Virus record (IMG/VR): IMGVR_UViG_3300049595_002668
Span: 1-22,849 of that record
Strand: one strand, 5' to 3'
Length of the DNA stretch: 22,849 bases
From: a virus
Shown here: positions 7,259 through 13,355 of the stretch, piece by piece
How positions within the stretch are numbered: position 1 is the stretch's first letter
Layout of the letters: the number at the start of each line of letters is the position of its first letter
Notes under the pieces: model-generated
Seen by the model: only the letters and a program-made list of their open reading frames with translations
What the model was told of the DNA's origin: nothing
Databases searched by the model: none
Program-made: the position numbers and the translations under genes

Positions 7259-7421
7259 CGTGAAGATTCTCGGTGGTGAGCGGTGGCGATCCCCGCTGAG
7301 CTATGGTAGGCTATGTGCATCGGGAGGCAACCGCCTCTCACGGGGCACTGACCCCTGGCCCGCAGGGAGCCTGCCAGATCGTCGGCAATCCCTGCACCCC
7401 CACCACCACCACCCACCACCC
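7259..7421. promoter_or_regulatory. Divergent intergenic region between helicase and recombination operon
   Basis: This 163-base gap separates the minus helicase/nuclease unit from the plus operon, so it should carry promoters for both. On the plus strand it contains an extended -10-like TGgTAGGCT (7304-7312), a hairpin GAGGC-AACC-GCCTC (7324-7337), a second weak stem (GGGG at 7342-7345 with CCCC ten bases later) and a CCACC tract (about 7401-7421) running into the ATG. No convincing minus-strand promoter was picked out. Confidence 0.55.
7304..7312 (+). promoter_or_regulatory. Possible extended -10 promoter for the plus operon
   Basis: TGgTAGGCT has the TGn extension plus a -10 hexamer matching the consensus at the first, second and last bases. 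A -35 at 17-base spacing (TGGCGA, 7284-7289) is weak. The start site would be near 7319-7320, placing the GAGGC/GCCTC hairpin at the very 5' end of the transcript, as at the promoter near 13095-13123. Confidence 0.4.
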
Positions 7422-7607
7422 ATGACCAAATACCAAGCGACCTACGCGATGGTTGTGCAGATCGTCGTTGAGCTTGATGAAGACGACATCGAGCGTGCAC
7501 AAGCGGAGGCCCGGCTGATACAGCCATCGGTCGAGCTGGCCAACCTGCGCGGCCACGCATGGATCGACGACACCGCCACCCTTGCGCCGATGGTGACCGC
7601 ACGATGA
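7422..7607 (+). CDS. Small acidic-centre hypothetical protein, 61 aa
   Basis: The frame starts at the ATG at 7422 (MTKYQATYAMVVQIVVELD) right after the CCACCACC leader; an open extension upstream to 7212 runs into the leader and the divergent gene, so it is rejected. The product has an N-terminal beta strand pattern (YAMVVQIVVELD) followed by an acidic helix (EDDIERAQAEARL), a common layout in small phage proteins. No family was identified. Its stop overlaps the next gene start (ATGA at 7604-7607), so it heads the recombination operon. Confidence 0.75.
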   Translation: MTKYQATYAMVVQIVVELDEDDIERAQAEARLIQPSVELANLRGHAWIDDTATLAPMVTAR

Positions 7608-8392
7608 ACCCTGCTGCATACCACGCACATCCGGCCCTGTCGGCCACGCGGCTCAAGCGTGCCCTGACCGGCACTGCCCGTCGGTTCCACGTCCCGGTCG
7701 AGCGCACCGACGCCATGCGGCAAGGGTCGCTGATCGACTGCCTGGCCTTGACGCCTGGCCTGTTCGAGCACCGCTACATCGTGGCGCCTGAGGGCCTTGA
7801 CCGCCGCACCAAGGACGGCAAAGCATGGTGGGCGGAGGCCAGCCAAGGGAAGCGCGAGATCATCAGCCACGAGTGGCACGTCACGGCCGCCAGCATCGTG
7901 GTGCATCTGCTCAGTGACCCGGCGATCCGGCCGCTGATCGATCGAGCATCGCAGCAGATTCACTTCTGGTTTGATGCTGATGGTGTTGAGTGCCGGTACC
8001 TGCCGGACATCGAGGCGCCGGGCCTGCTGGTCGACATGAAGAAAGCCGCCCGCACCGACCCTGCTGGATTCGCGGCTGACGCCTATGCCCGCGGCTACGA
8101 CGTGCAGATGGCTCATTACCTGTTGGGCCATCTCAACAAGTTCGAGACCACCGACATCCCGCGCCTTGGCTTCATTGCCTACGAATGGCACCAACGGCCT
8201 GATGTGGGGCTCTACTGGCTGCCGGGCGAATGGCTCGAAGAGGGCCTGCGCCGCCGCGAGATCGCCAAGGCCCGGGTGTTGGAGTGGGAGGCCCATCTGA
8301 CCAACACCAGCCATCCGGAGCAGACGCTGCCCCTACCGCGGTGGGCGGGCTTCGACGGCCCAGCCCCTGAGCTTGCCCCTGAACACTTCTGA
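7604..8392 (+). CDS. RecE-like PD-(D/E)XK exonuclease
   Basis: This 262-aa protein matches the exodeoxyribonuclease VIII/DUF3799-type nucleases that resect double-strand ends in phage recombination. Features: HPALSATRLKRAL at the N-terminus (substrate entry helix), GSLIDCL (41-47), the catalytic core CRYLPDIEAPGLLVDMKKA with Asp135, Asp144 and Lys146 (the PD...DxK pattern), and the RecB-family motif YDVQMAHY with Tyr165, Gln168 and Tyr172. The start at 7604 is chosen from the ATGA overlap with the upstream stop. The next gene is a Rad52-type annealase, giving the classic exonuclease plus annealing protein pair (compare RecE/RecT or Red). Confidence 0.9.
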   Translation: MNPAAYHAHPALSATRLKRALTGTARRFHVPVERTDAMRQGSLIDCLALTPGLFEHRYIVAPEGLDRRTKDGKAWWAEASQGKREIISHEWHVTAASIVVHLLSDPAIRPLIDRASQQIHFWFDADGVECRYLPDIEAPGLLVDMKKAARTDPAGFAADAYARGYDVQMAHYLLGHLNKFETTDIPRLGFIAYEWHQRPDVGLYWLPGEWLEEGLRRREIAKARVLEWEAHLTNTSHPEQTLPLPRWAGFDGPAPELAPEHF

Positions 8393-8397
8393 TCACC

Positions 8398-9027
8398 ATG
8401 ACCTTCACCACAGAACAGATCACCCAGCTGCAGGCACCGCTCAACCGTGGGGCCGTCCAGCAGCGCAGCCAGTCGGGACGGCAGCTGAGCTACCTCGAGG
8501 GTTGGCACGTGATCGCGGAAGCCAATCGGATCTTTGGCTTTGATGCCTGGACCCGAGAGACGATCGAGATCCGCTGCGTCAGTGAGCGCGAACGCGGGAT
8601 TGGCCGCGACCAGAAGCCAGGGTGGGGCGTCACGTACATCGCCCGGGTGCGGGTCATGGTTGACGGGCTGGCCCGTGAGGGCTGCGGCGCCGGCCATGGC
8701 ATCGACGCAGATCTGGGGCTGGCGCATGAATCGGCGATCAAGGAGGCCGAGACCGATGCGATGAAACGTGCCCTGATGACGTTCGGCAACCCCTTCGGGC
8801 TGGCGCTGTATGACAAGCAGCAACGGCAGGTGCAGGACGAACCGCAGCAGTCGGCGGCATACCTGGCGGGTGAGAAGGCGATCCAAGGTGCCAAGACCGC
8901 GGCAGAGCTTGCGACGATCCGTGATCGGATTGATCTGCGGCTGACGAATGGCGACCTGTCTGTCGAGGATGCCACTGCCCTGAGAGAGCAGCTGGCATCT
9001 GCTGCCGAACGACTTGGTGCTGCATGA
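8398..9027 (+). CDS. Rad52/Rad22-family single-strand annealing protein
   Basis: This 209-aa phage Rad52-like recombinase pairs complementary single strands produced by the adjacent exonuclease. Evidence is the N-terminal annealing domain: LSYLEGWHVIAEANRIFGFDAW (residues 30-51, quoted in part: EANRIFGFDAW), VTYIARVRVMVDG (78-90), GAGHG (97-101), and the hallmark AHESAIKEAETDAMKRAL (109-126) with FGNPFGLALYDK (129-140). The C-terminus is a variable helical tail. It begins 5 bases after the exonuclease stop and ends overlapping the next gene (ATGA at 9024). Confidence 0.95.
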   Translation: MTFTTEQITQLQAPLNRGAVQQRSQSGRQLSYLEGWHVIAEANRIFGFDAWTRETIEIRCVSERERGIGRDQKPGWGVTYIARVRVMVDGLAREGCGAGHGIDADLGLAHESAIKEAETDAMKRALMTFGNPFGLALYDKQQRQVQDEPQQSAAYLAGEKAIQGAKTAAELATIRDRIDLRLTNGDLSVEDATALREQLASAAERLGAA

Positions 9028-9236
9028 CCGAGACCGGACTAACACCACCTCAGCTGGCCGACCGCTGGGGATTGAGCCAGCACACATTGAGAGGCTGGCG
9101 ACTGCGCGGGATTGGCCCTCCATGGGTCACCCGCCCGCGGCTTGGCACCCCATACGGCCAAAGCCGCGTCCTGTACCCCCTGCCTGGCGTCCTGGCCTTC
9201 GAGGAAGCGCAAGGCATCACACCTATCAAACCCTGA
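9024..9236 (+). CDS. MerR/excisionase-like helix-turn-helix protein
   Basis: This 70-aa protein has a winged-helix pattern: LTPPQLADRWGLSQHTLRGW (residues 6-25) is a helix-turn-helix, RLRGIGPPWV follows as the wing entry, and RVLYPLPGVLAFEE (48-61) matches the 'R-x-Y-x-x-x-D/G-V-x-x-F/Y-E' ending of AlpA/excisionase-type HTH_17 proteins. It is a DNA-binding regulator or excisionase-like factor. It overlaps the rad52-like gene by 4 bases and precedes ssb by 5 bases, so it is coexpressed with the recombination genes. No integrase lies in this window, so a regulatory role is more likely than excision. Confidence 0.8.
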   Translation: MTETGLTPPQLADRWGLSQHTLRGWRLRGIGPPWVTRPRLGTPYGQSRVLYPLPGVLAFEEAQGITPIKP

Positions 9237-9241
9237 GAGCA

Positions 9242-9589
9242 ATGAACAGCATTACGATTGTGGGCCGCGCTGGCCGTGACCCTGAGGTGAAGTTTCTGGA
9301 CGGCGGTAAGGTCGTCGCAAAGCTGAGCCTGGCGTCCAACGGATGGAGCAAGGAAGCCGAGACGAACTGGTTCGACCTGGAGATCTGGGGCAAACAGGCC
9401 CAGGTGGCGGCTGACTATGTGAAGAAGGGAAGCCAGATTGGTGTCGTCGGCACGATCAAGACGGAGGGATGGACCGACAAGACGACGGGCCAGAAGCGAA
9501 CGAAACAGGTAGTCAATGTGAACACGCTGCAGCTGCTGGGCAGCAAGCCTGCCGGCGCCGGCTCTGCCCCTGCCGATGAGGAGTTCTGA
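9242..9589 (+). CDS. ssb: Single-stranded DNA-binding protein
   Basis: This 115-aa OB-fold SSB starts MNSITIVGRAGRDPEVKF and has the conserved core WFDLEIWGKQAQVAADYVKKG, the VVGTIK strand and the NVNTLQLLGSK end. It binds single strands made during replication and recombination. The C-terminus is short and acidic (ADEEF), equivalent to the DDIPF protein-interaction tip of bacterial SSBs. The ATG at 9242 is preferred; an upstream extension in frame overlaps the HTH gene. Its wording is close to what I recall for picocyanobacterial SSB and suggests host origin. It ends overlapping the next gene (TGATG). Confidence 0.95.
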   Translation: MNSITIVGRAGRDPEVKFLDGGKVVAKLSLASNGWSKEAETNWFDLEIWGKQAQVAADYVKKGSQIGVVGTIKTEGWTDKTTGQKRTKQVVNVNTLQLLGSKPAGAGSAPADEEF

Positions 9590-9843
9590 TGACCTTGTGG
9601 AACCGAGTGTTGAACTTCATCCAGACCGCCCAACCGGGCGACAGCCTGGCCCTGTCGACCGACGCCTGCTGCGAGATGCGGCAGGGGATCTGGCTGCAGG
9701 CCGAACGGTCGCTGGCCCGCCGTGATCTGTTCGTCCACTGCCAGAACGAGGTGCCCCGGCTGGTGCGCCACGGCGGTGCCGCTGAGGTGCTGCGGACGGC
9801 GGGGGATCTGGCGGAGCGGACCGGCCGGGAGGTGATGTCGTGA
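9589..9843 (+). CDS. Hypothetical protein, 84 aa
   Basis: The frame starts at the ATG at 9589, sharing a base with the ssb stop (TGATG), and ends with TGA overlapping the GTG start of the next gene (GTGA). The product ([18 protein letters not shown] at the N-terminus; [20 protein letters not shown] mid-protein) looks soluble and helical, with two adjacent cysteines (DACCEM). No family was recognised. Tight coupling on both sides makes it a real gene of the recombination/early operon. Confidence 0.75.
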   Translation: MTLWNRVLNFIQTAQPGDSLALSTDACCEMRQGIWLQAERSLARRDLFVHCQNEVPRLVRHGGAAEVLRTAGDLAERTGREVMS

Positions 9844-10517
9844 CTGCCACCGAACTGCAGGAGATGCTGCGCCTTCACGTGCTATGGCTGCAGAATGATC
9901 CGGAGGGGGTCAGGGCCAACCTGAGCAGGGCCAACCTGTACGGGGCCGACCTGAGCGGGGCCGACCTGAGCGGGGCCGACCTGAGCAGGGCCAACCTGTA
10001 CGGGGCCAACCTGAGCGGGGCCAACCTGTACGGGGCCAACCTGAGCGGGGCCGACCTGAGCGAGGCCAACCTGAGCAGGGCCAACCTGTACGGGGCCAAC
10101 CTGAGCGGGGCCGACCTGAGCGGGGCCAACCTGAGCAGGGCCAACCTGTACGGGGCCAACCTGAGCAGGGCCAACCTGAGCAGGGCCAACCTGAGCGGGG
10201 CCGACCTGAGCAGGGCAAAGGGGCTGCCAATCGTGGCAGATGCTCCAGCGCGGCTGCAGGCGGTGGCTGCGCAGGTTCTCAGCAACCCCGATTGCCTGCG
10301 GATGACCTGCTGGCACAGCAACTGCGGCACCAGCCATTGCCTTGCCGGCTGGGCCATTCACCAGGCCGGGCCGATCGGGGCCACGCTTGAAGCGCTCCAT
10401 GGGGCGCACCTGGCAGGCTTGCTACTGCTGGGGCATGACGCCGCAGCACGGTTCTATCAGTCGAACGAACAGGTCATTGAATGGCTGCGGTCGATCAGCC
10501 GCGACGGCGGGCCGTGA
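9840..10517 (+). CDS. Pentapeptide-repeat protein with [12 protein letters not shown]-terminal domain
   Basis: This 225-aa protein has a short N-terminal helix ([20 protein letters not shown]), then 20 consecutive A(D/N)LxX pentapeptides (residues 25-124), which should form a right-handed quadrilateral beta-helix of about five coils, and a C-terminal domain (residues 125-225) containing [18 protein letters not shown] and [13 protein letters not shown]. The C-terminal domain type is, as I recall, found with pentapeptide repeats in other phage proteins; its role is unknown. Some pentapeptide proteins mimic DNA and act on gyrase, but that is not shown here. The start is GTG (9840), overlapping the upstream stop (GTGA). 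Confidence 0.88.
   Translation: MTATELQEMLRLHVLWLQNDPEGVRANLSRANLYGADLSGADLSGADLSRANLYGANLSGANLYGANLSGADLSEANLSRANLYGANLSGADLSGANLSRANLYGANLSRANLSRANLSGADLSRAKGLPIVADAPARLQAVAAQVLSNPDCLRMTCWHSNCGTSHCLAGWAIHQAGPIGATLEALHGAHLAGLLLLGHDAAARFYQSNEQVIEWLRSISRDGGP
9912..10211 (+). repeat. 15-bp tandem repeats encoding 20 pentapeptides
   Basis: Twenty in-phase 15-base units alternate a few near-identical forms (for example gggccaacctgagca and gggccaacctgtacg). The low nucleotide divergence between units suggests recent expansion by slippage or recombination, so the copy number may vary between related phages. The repeats also keep antisense frames open, which are not genes. Confidence 0.9.
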
Positions 10518-10573
10518 AGCCCCCACAGCGATCAGATCGTTGCCGACCGAACCCACCGCACCTTGGAGGACTA

Positions 10574-10942
10574 ATGGACCCGAACTACCGCGCCAGTGAA
10601 GGGCAGTGGACCAGCGTTGAAGACAAGGCCATTCGTCATCGACTTGCAGGCTCTGAATGCCTCCTTGAACTTCGCTCCCGCATCGAGGCGCTGGAGGCCG
10701 CGCAGCAGCTGGCCAACCATATTGCTGGCGCCAGCAAAATGGTTGCTCCGCCCGCGCCTGCCGGTGGGCTGGTGGAGCGGGTGGCTCACCTGCTGGCCAT
10801 GCGGTTCAGCAAGTCGTGCCCTGGCACCGACTGCACGCCGTTCGCCTGCGACGTGCTCCGCGAGGTGGCGGCATGGCTGCGGTCGGAGCCGTGGCTCGGT
10901 CGAGCCGCTGCAGACCGACTGGAGCAGGAGGCCAACCAATGA
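10574..10942 (+). CDS. Hypothetical protein, 122 aa
   Basis: The ATG at 10574 is preceded by a good Shine-Dalgarno site GGAGGA at 10565-10570, one of the few in the window, which fixes the start (MDPNYRASEGQWTS). The protein has a coiled-coil-like helix (LLELRSRIEALEAAQQLANH), a linker (APPAPAGGLV) and a helical C-terminal part with Cys residues (SKSCPGTDCTPFACDVLREVAAWL). This C-terminal pattern recurs, as I recall, in small cyanophage/prophage proteins without known function. The stop overlaps the next start (ATGA). Confidence 0.75.
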   Translation: MDPNYRASEGQWTSVEDKAIRHRLAGSECLLELRSRIEALEAAQQLANHIAGASKMVAPPAPAGGLVERVAHLLAMRFSKSCPGTDCTPFACDVLREVAAWLRSEPWLGRAAADRLEQEANQ

Positions 10943-11145
10943 TCCGCGTCACAAGCAACGGCGGCTGGATCGGCCCGCTGTGCTGGTCGAACACCCTGCC
11001 TGCCATCGTGGTCCCTGATTATCGATTCGCTGGCATCACCAGCTGCCTGCAGCCCTGGGGCCGCACCTACTGGCGCCTGCCGGGGGAGCCGTTCCGGCCG
11101 CTCACGAAACACAAGCAGTACACCGTCACCGAGAGCTTCCAATGA
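10939..11145 (+). CDS. Hypothetical protein, 68 aa
   Basis: The ATG at 10939 (MIRVTSNGGWIGPLCW) overlaps the upstream stop and has AGGAGG about ten bases upstream, so the start is well supported. The product is rich in aromatic residues (LQPWGRTYWRLPGEPFRPL) and probably forms a small beta-rich domain. No family was recognised. It ends with TGA overlapping the next start (ATGA at 11142). Confidence 0.7.
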   Translation: MIRVTSNGGWIGPLCWSNTLPAIVVPDYRFAGITSCLQPWGRTYWRLPGEPFRPLTKHKQYTVTESFQ

Positions 11146-11606
11146 CCACCGACTTCCGCGCCTTGTGCGCTGAGCTCTATGAGTGGCTGTGCGCATTTGC
11201 CTTGCGCGCTCCTCTTGACATAGGCAGTAAGGATGAGGATGAGCATGATCTGGCCTGCTCACTTAACCAGTTACTCGTCCGAGCCCGCGCCGCGCTGTCC
11301 GCCCCGGAGCAGGGGCCGACCGTCATGGAGATCATCGCCATGGCCGATGAGATCGAGGATGAATGCCTCGGGCAGGTCGATCTGGTCCGGCGTGCCCTCG
11401 CCCGCTGGGGCCGCCCTGCCGTCGAGCCGGTGCCGGTCGCTGAGCGGTTGCCGGGGGATCAGCTGTGCTGGTGGTTTGAGGCAGACGAAGACGGTGGCTA
11501 TGGCAGTAACTGGACCTTGCTGCGCATTCGTGGCAGCGCCATTGGTTACACCCACTGGCTGCCCCACTGGGCGCTGCCGGTGCCGGAGGAGGGGGCCGAT
11601 GGCTGA
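11142..11606 (+). CDS. DUF551-like phage protein, 154 aa
   Basis: The N-terminal part is helical (FRALCAELYEWLCAFAL; ARAALSAPEQGPTVMEIIAM). The C-terminal part resembles the DUF551 domain: RLPGDQLCWWFEADE (about 112-126), then WTLLRIRGS and the conserved ending THWLPHWALPVPE. DUF551 proteins are small, common in phages and prophages, and of unknown function. The start overlaps the upstream gene as ATGA and the end overlaps the zinc-ribbon gene by 8 bases. Confidence 0.75.
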   Translation: MTTDFRALCAELYEWLCAFALRAPLDIGSKDEDEHDLACSLNQLLVRARAALSAPEQGPTVMEIIAMADEIEDECLGQVDLVRRALARWGRPAVEPVPVAERLPGDQLCWWFEADEDGGYGSNWTLLRIRGSAIGYTHWLPHWALPVPEEGADG

Positions 11607-11781
11607 CCTGAACTGCACCCACACTCACCTCCCGGTCTGCCCTTACTGCGGCCATGTTGATTCAAGCCCATGGGAAATTGACCTTGCATCCGATGACGTT
11701 GCTGAAGTGACGTGCGGCGAATGTGATATGGACTACACGCTGTGCCAGCACGTCAAAGTGACCTACACATCCAAGCAATGA
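11599..11781 (+). CDS. Small zinc-ribbon-like protein, 60 aa
   Basis: The ATG at 11599 gives a 60-aa protein with two putative metal knuckles, CPYCGH (residues 15-20) and CGECDMDY (around 40-47), plus other Cys and His residues (CTHTH, LCQHV). Spacing fits a small zinc ribbon. A longer in-frame extension upstream overlaps the DUF551-like gene and is not credible. It could be a DNA/RNA-binding or adaptor protein; nothing more specific can be said. It ends with ATGA overlap to the next gene. Confidence 0.75.
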   Translation: MADLNCTHTHLPVCPYCGHVDSSPWEIDLASDDVAEVTCGECDMDYTLCQHVKVTYTSKQ

Positions 11782-12056
11782 AACAACCTCTCTCCCCCGC
11801 CGCGCAGGCGGTGCTGGATGCCTTCCTGAACGGCTACATCTGCAAGTCAAGTTGCAATGTTGCGTTTGATGCTGACCGCAATGGCATCGCCGCCGCCCTC
11901 CGCGCTCTGGCGGAGCAAATGCCAAACAGCTACCCGGCAAGCCTAGAGCAAATGCCAGAGGATGCTCGCCGCTGGTATCGCCTTGGGTTTGGCGCAGCTG
12001 GTAACTGCGACCGCTCATGGCTGAGTGCCATCGCCGCCGAGCTGAAGGGCAAATGA
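11778..12056 (+). CDS. Tandem paralog 1: small helical phage protein, 92 aa
   Basis: It begins MKQPLSPAAQAVLDAFLNGY and ends DRSWLSAIAAELKGK. The N-terminal motif QPLSPAAxAVxDAF recurs, as I recall, in small cyanobacterial and cyanophage proteins. It is a close paralog of the gene at 12136-12399: both share PLSPAA at the N-terminus and an almost identical 50-residue C-terminal half (ALRALAEQMPNSYPA, then EDARRWYRLGFGAAGNCDRSW). The centre differs (a Cys-containing segment CKSSCNVAF here). It overlaps both neighbours as ATGA. Confidence 0.75.
   Translation: MKQPLSPAAQAVLDAFLNGYICKSSCNVAFDADRNGIAAALRALAEQMPNSYPASLEQMPEDARRWYRLGFGAAGNCDRSWLSAIAAELKGK
11895..12044 (+). repeat. Direct repeat, copy 1 (with 12241-12390)
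   Basis: About 150 bases are repeated with a fixed offset of 346 bases at 12241-12390, differing at about four positions. The repeat covers the 3' halves of the two paralogous genes and could recombine to delete the 28-aa gene and fuse the paralogs. Confidence 0.85.
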
Positions 12057-12139
12057 TGGTCAACATCGACAGCGATTCCGTCCTGAATGTCATCGTCATC
12101 CTGGCGTTTCTGTATTACTCCTCGCGCAAATCACGATGA
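12053..12139 (+). CDS. 28-aa single-span membrane peptide
   Basis: A tiny frame starts at the ATG at 12053 (a second ATG at 12056) and ends with TGA at 12137-12139. The peptide has a short polar N-terminus (MMVNIDSDS), a hydrophobic core (VLNVIVILAFLYY) and a basic end (SSRKSR), a typical one-span micro-membrane protein. It overlaps the upstream stop as ATGA and the downstream start as ATGA, filling exactly the space between the two paralogs. This precise fit is the main evidence; the function is unknown. Confidence 0.6.
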   Translation: MMVNIDSDSVLNVIVILAFLYYSSRKSR

Positions 12140-12399
12140 ACCAACCTCTCTCCCCCGCCGCCAATGCCGCCTGGGAAGCGTTCAACGAAGTAGCTGAACG
12201 TGTCGGCGTGTTCGAGGACTACGGCGACGCGCTGGCGGCTGCCCTCCGCGCTCTGGCGGAGCAAATGCCAAACAGCTACCCGGCATGCCTGGAGCAAATG
12301 CCAGAGGATGCTCGCCGCTGGTATCGCCTTGGGTTTGGCGCAGCTGGTAACTGCGACCGCTCATGGCTGAGTGAAATCGCCGCCGAGCTGGAGTCCTGA
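12136..12399 (+). CDS. Tandem paralog 2: small helical phage protein, 87 aa
   Basis: It begins MNQPLSPAANAAWEAFNEVA and ends DRSWLSEIAAELES. Its last 50 residues are nearly identical to those of the gene at 11778-12056, and the DNA there differs at only about four positions over 150 bases, so the two arose by recent duplication or gene conversion. The middle (RVGVFEDYGDALAAALRAL) is distinct. The start overlaps the 28-aa gene as ATGA. A 58-base gap follows before the RTX-like gene. Confidence 0.75.
   Translation: MNQPLSPAANAAWEAFNEVAERVGVFEDYGDALAAALRALAEQMPNSYPACLEQMPEDARRWYRLGFGAAGNCDRSWLSEIAAELES
12241..12390 (+). repeat. Direct repeat, copy 2 (with 11895-12044)
   Basis: This is the second copy of the 150-base direct repeat described at 11895-12044, in the same orientation and the same reading frame. 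Confidence 0.85.
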
Positions 12400-12457
12400 C
12401 CCCGCGGCCCGCCGGAGCCGCACCCAATCCGGCCATCATCCACCGCATTCCCATCAC

Positions 12458-13057
12458 ATGGCCATCATCAAAGGCACCCTCAAGGCCGACATCCTGATCG
12501 GCACCGCTGCAGCCGATCAGTTCCACGTCAACAATCAAGGCGACACCATCATCAACGGCAACAGCCAGGACCAGGTGCTCTCCACCCTGGCGTCCTACCA
12601 GTTGCAAGACGGCCTCGGCAGCCTCGTGCTGGGCTCTGGCGCTGACGTGGGCATCGGCAACGACCTTGCCAACCGGATCGGCGGCAACCAGCGGAATAAC
12701 CTCCTCGACGGCGGGGCCGGCATGGACGAGCTGACCGGCGGCGGTGGAGCGGACGTGTTCCGCTTCAGCCATGCCGGGCAGGCCCACGCCGACTTCGTCA
12801 CTGACTTTCAGGTTGGCGTCGATCGGATTGCCATCAACGGCGCAGCGTTTGGCATCGCAGCTGGCACGCCGGTCGGCTATGAGCTGAACCAGCAGGCGAC
12901 CACCACGGCCCCGACGTTCCTGCGCTACGGCAGCCAGGGGACGGCCCAGTTGATCTACTTCGACCGGGACGGGATCGGCGGCGAGGCTGCGCAGCTCCTA
13001 TGCACCCTGCAGACGTTCGCTGGGGCCACCTCGGCGGCTGATTTCGCCATCATCTGA
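12458..13057 (+). CDS. RTX-type calcium-binding repeat protein
   Basis: This 199-aa protein has the glycine/aspartate-rich nonapeptide pattern of hemolysin-type (RTX) proteins: LVLGSGADVGIGNDLANRI (57-75), GGNQRNNLLDGGAGMDELTGG (76-96), then GADVFRF (97-103) and the typical flank FVTDFQVGVDRIAING (113-128). These fold as a calcium-binding beta roll; in bacteria they are often secreted by type I systems or surface-exposed. No catalytic domain is attached and there is no signal peptide. The upstream in-frame extension to 12371 overlaps the paralog gene, so the ATG at 12458 is preferred. In a phage it might be a virion or host-surface protein, or a moron gene; this is inference. Confidence 0.85.
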   Translation: MAIIKGTLKADILIGTAAADQFHVNNQGDTIINGNSQDQVLSTLASYQLQDGLGSLVLGSGADVGIGNDLANRIGGNQRNNLLDGGAGMDELTGGGGADVFRFSHAGQAHADFVTDFQVGVDRIAINGAAFGIAAGTPVGYELNQQATTTAPTFLRYGSQGTAQLIYFDRDGIGGEAAQLLCTLQTFAGATSAADFAII

Positions 13058-13094
13058 GGCCAGCGGGGGCGTGACGGACTGTTGCGCCCTCCCC

Positions 13095-13123
13095 TTGGCA
13101 ACGGTGGGACCCGGTGTTACTAT
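13095..13123 (+). promoter_or_regulatory. Sigma-70-like promoter before the membrane-HTH gene
   Basis: TTGGCA (13095-13100; 5 of 6 consensus bases) and TACTAT (13118-13123) are separated by exactly 17 bases, and the -10 is extended by TGt. The start site would fall near 13130. It lies in a 106-base gap after the RTX-like gene, so the downstream genes, ending with the two sigma factors, may be expressed separately. Confidence 0.6.
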
Positions 13124-13131
13124 CAAGCCAT

Positions 13132-13146
13132 GGGGCACGACGCCCC
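13132..13146 (+). promoter_or_regulatory. 5' leader hairpin
   Basis: GGGGC-ACGAC-GCCCC forms a perfect 5-bp stem immediately after the predicted start site and before a CCACCACC leader and the ATG at 13164. No T-run follows, so it is not a standard intrinsic terminator. It could stabilise the transcript or modulate translation. Confidence 0.45.
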
Positions 13147-13163
13147 GCCACCACCATCCACCA

Positions 13164-13352
13164 ATGACCACCACCCTTTGCCTTGCAGCAACGCTGCTGG
13201 CCATCCTCACCATCCCCGTTCTGATCCTGCTGTGGGCGACGGAGTCCAGGGATCAGCGGATTCGCCGCTGGCGTGCTGATGGCATGAGCCAGCAGGCGAT
13301 TGCTGACCGCCTCGGCATCACCCGCTACGCCGTCCGCCGCGCCCTTGCCTGA
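13164..13352 (+). CDS. Membrane-anchored helix-turn-helix protein, 62 aa
   Basis: The ATG at 13164 follows the CCACC leader. Residues 5-25 (LCLAATLLAILTIPVLILLW) form one membrane span. It is followed by a basic stretch (RDQRIRRWRADG) and a resolvase/Hin-type helix-turn-helix MSQQAIADRLGITRYAVRRA (41-60). The positive residues after the span predict that the HTH faces the cytoplasm. A small membrane-tethered DNA-binding protein is unusual; it could regulate transcription from the membrane or anchor phage DNA. Similar Hin-like HTH endings are common, but the fusion to a span is what stands out. It sits directly behind a good promoter. Confidence 0.75.
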   Translation: MTTTLCLAATLLAILTIPVLILLWATESRDQRIRRWRADGMSQQAIADRLGITRYAVRRALA

Positions 13353-13355
13353 GCT

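Noticed and set aside
7303-7425. 40-codon frame ending in ATGA overlap with the gene at 7422
   Set aside because: It lies across the predicted -10, leader hairpins and CCACC tract; its composition follows the leader and the equivalent leader at 13130 has no such frame.
9912-10211. Possible CRISPR-like array
   Set aside because: The units are contiguous 15-mers in one reading frame without spacers.
9875-10409. Long antisense frames of GPAQVGP- or LRLALLRLA-type repeats
   Set aside because: They are shadows of the 15-bp pentapeptide repeats, which lack stops in several frames.
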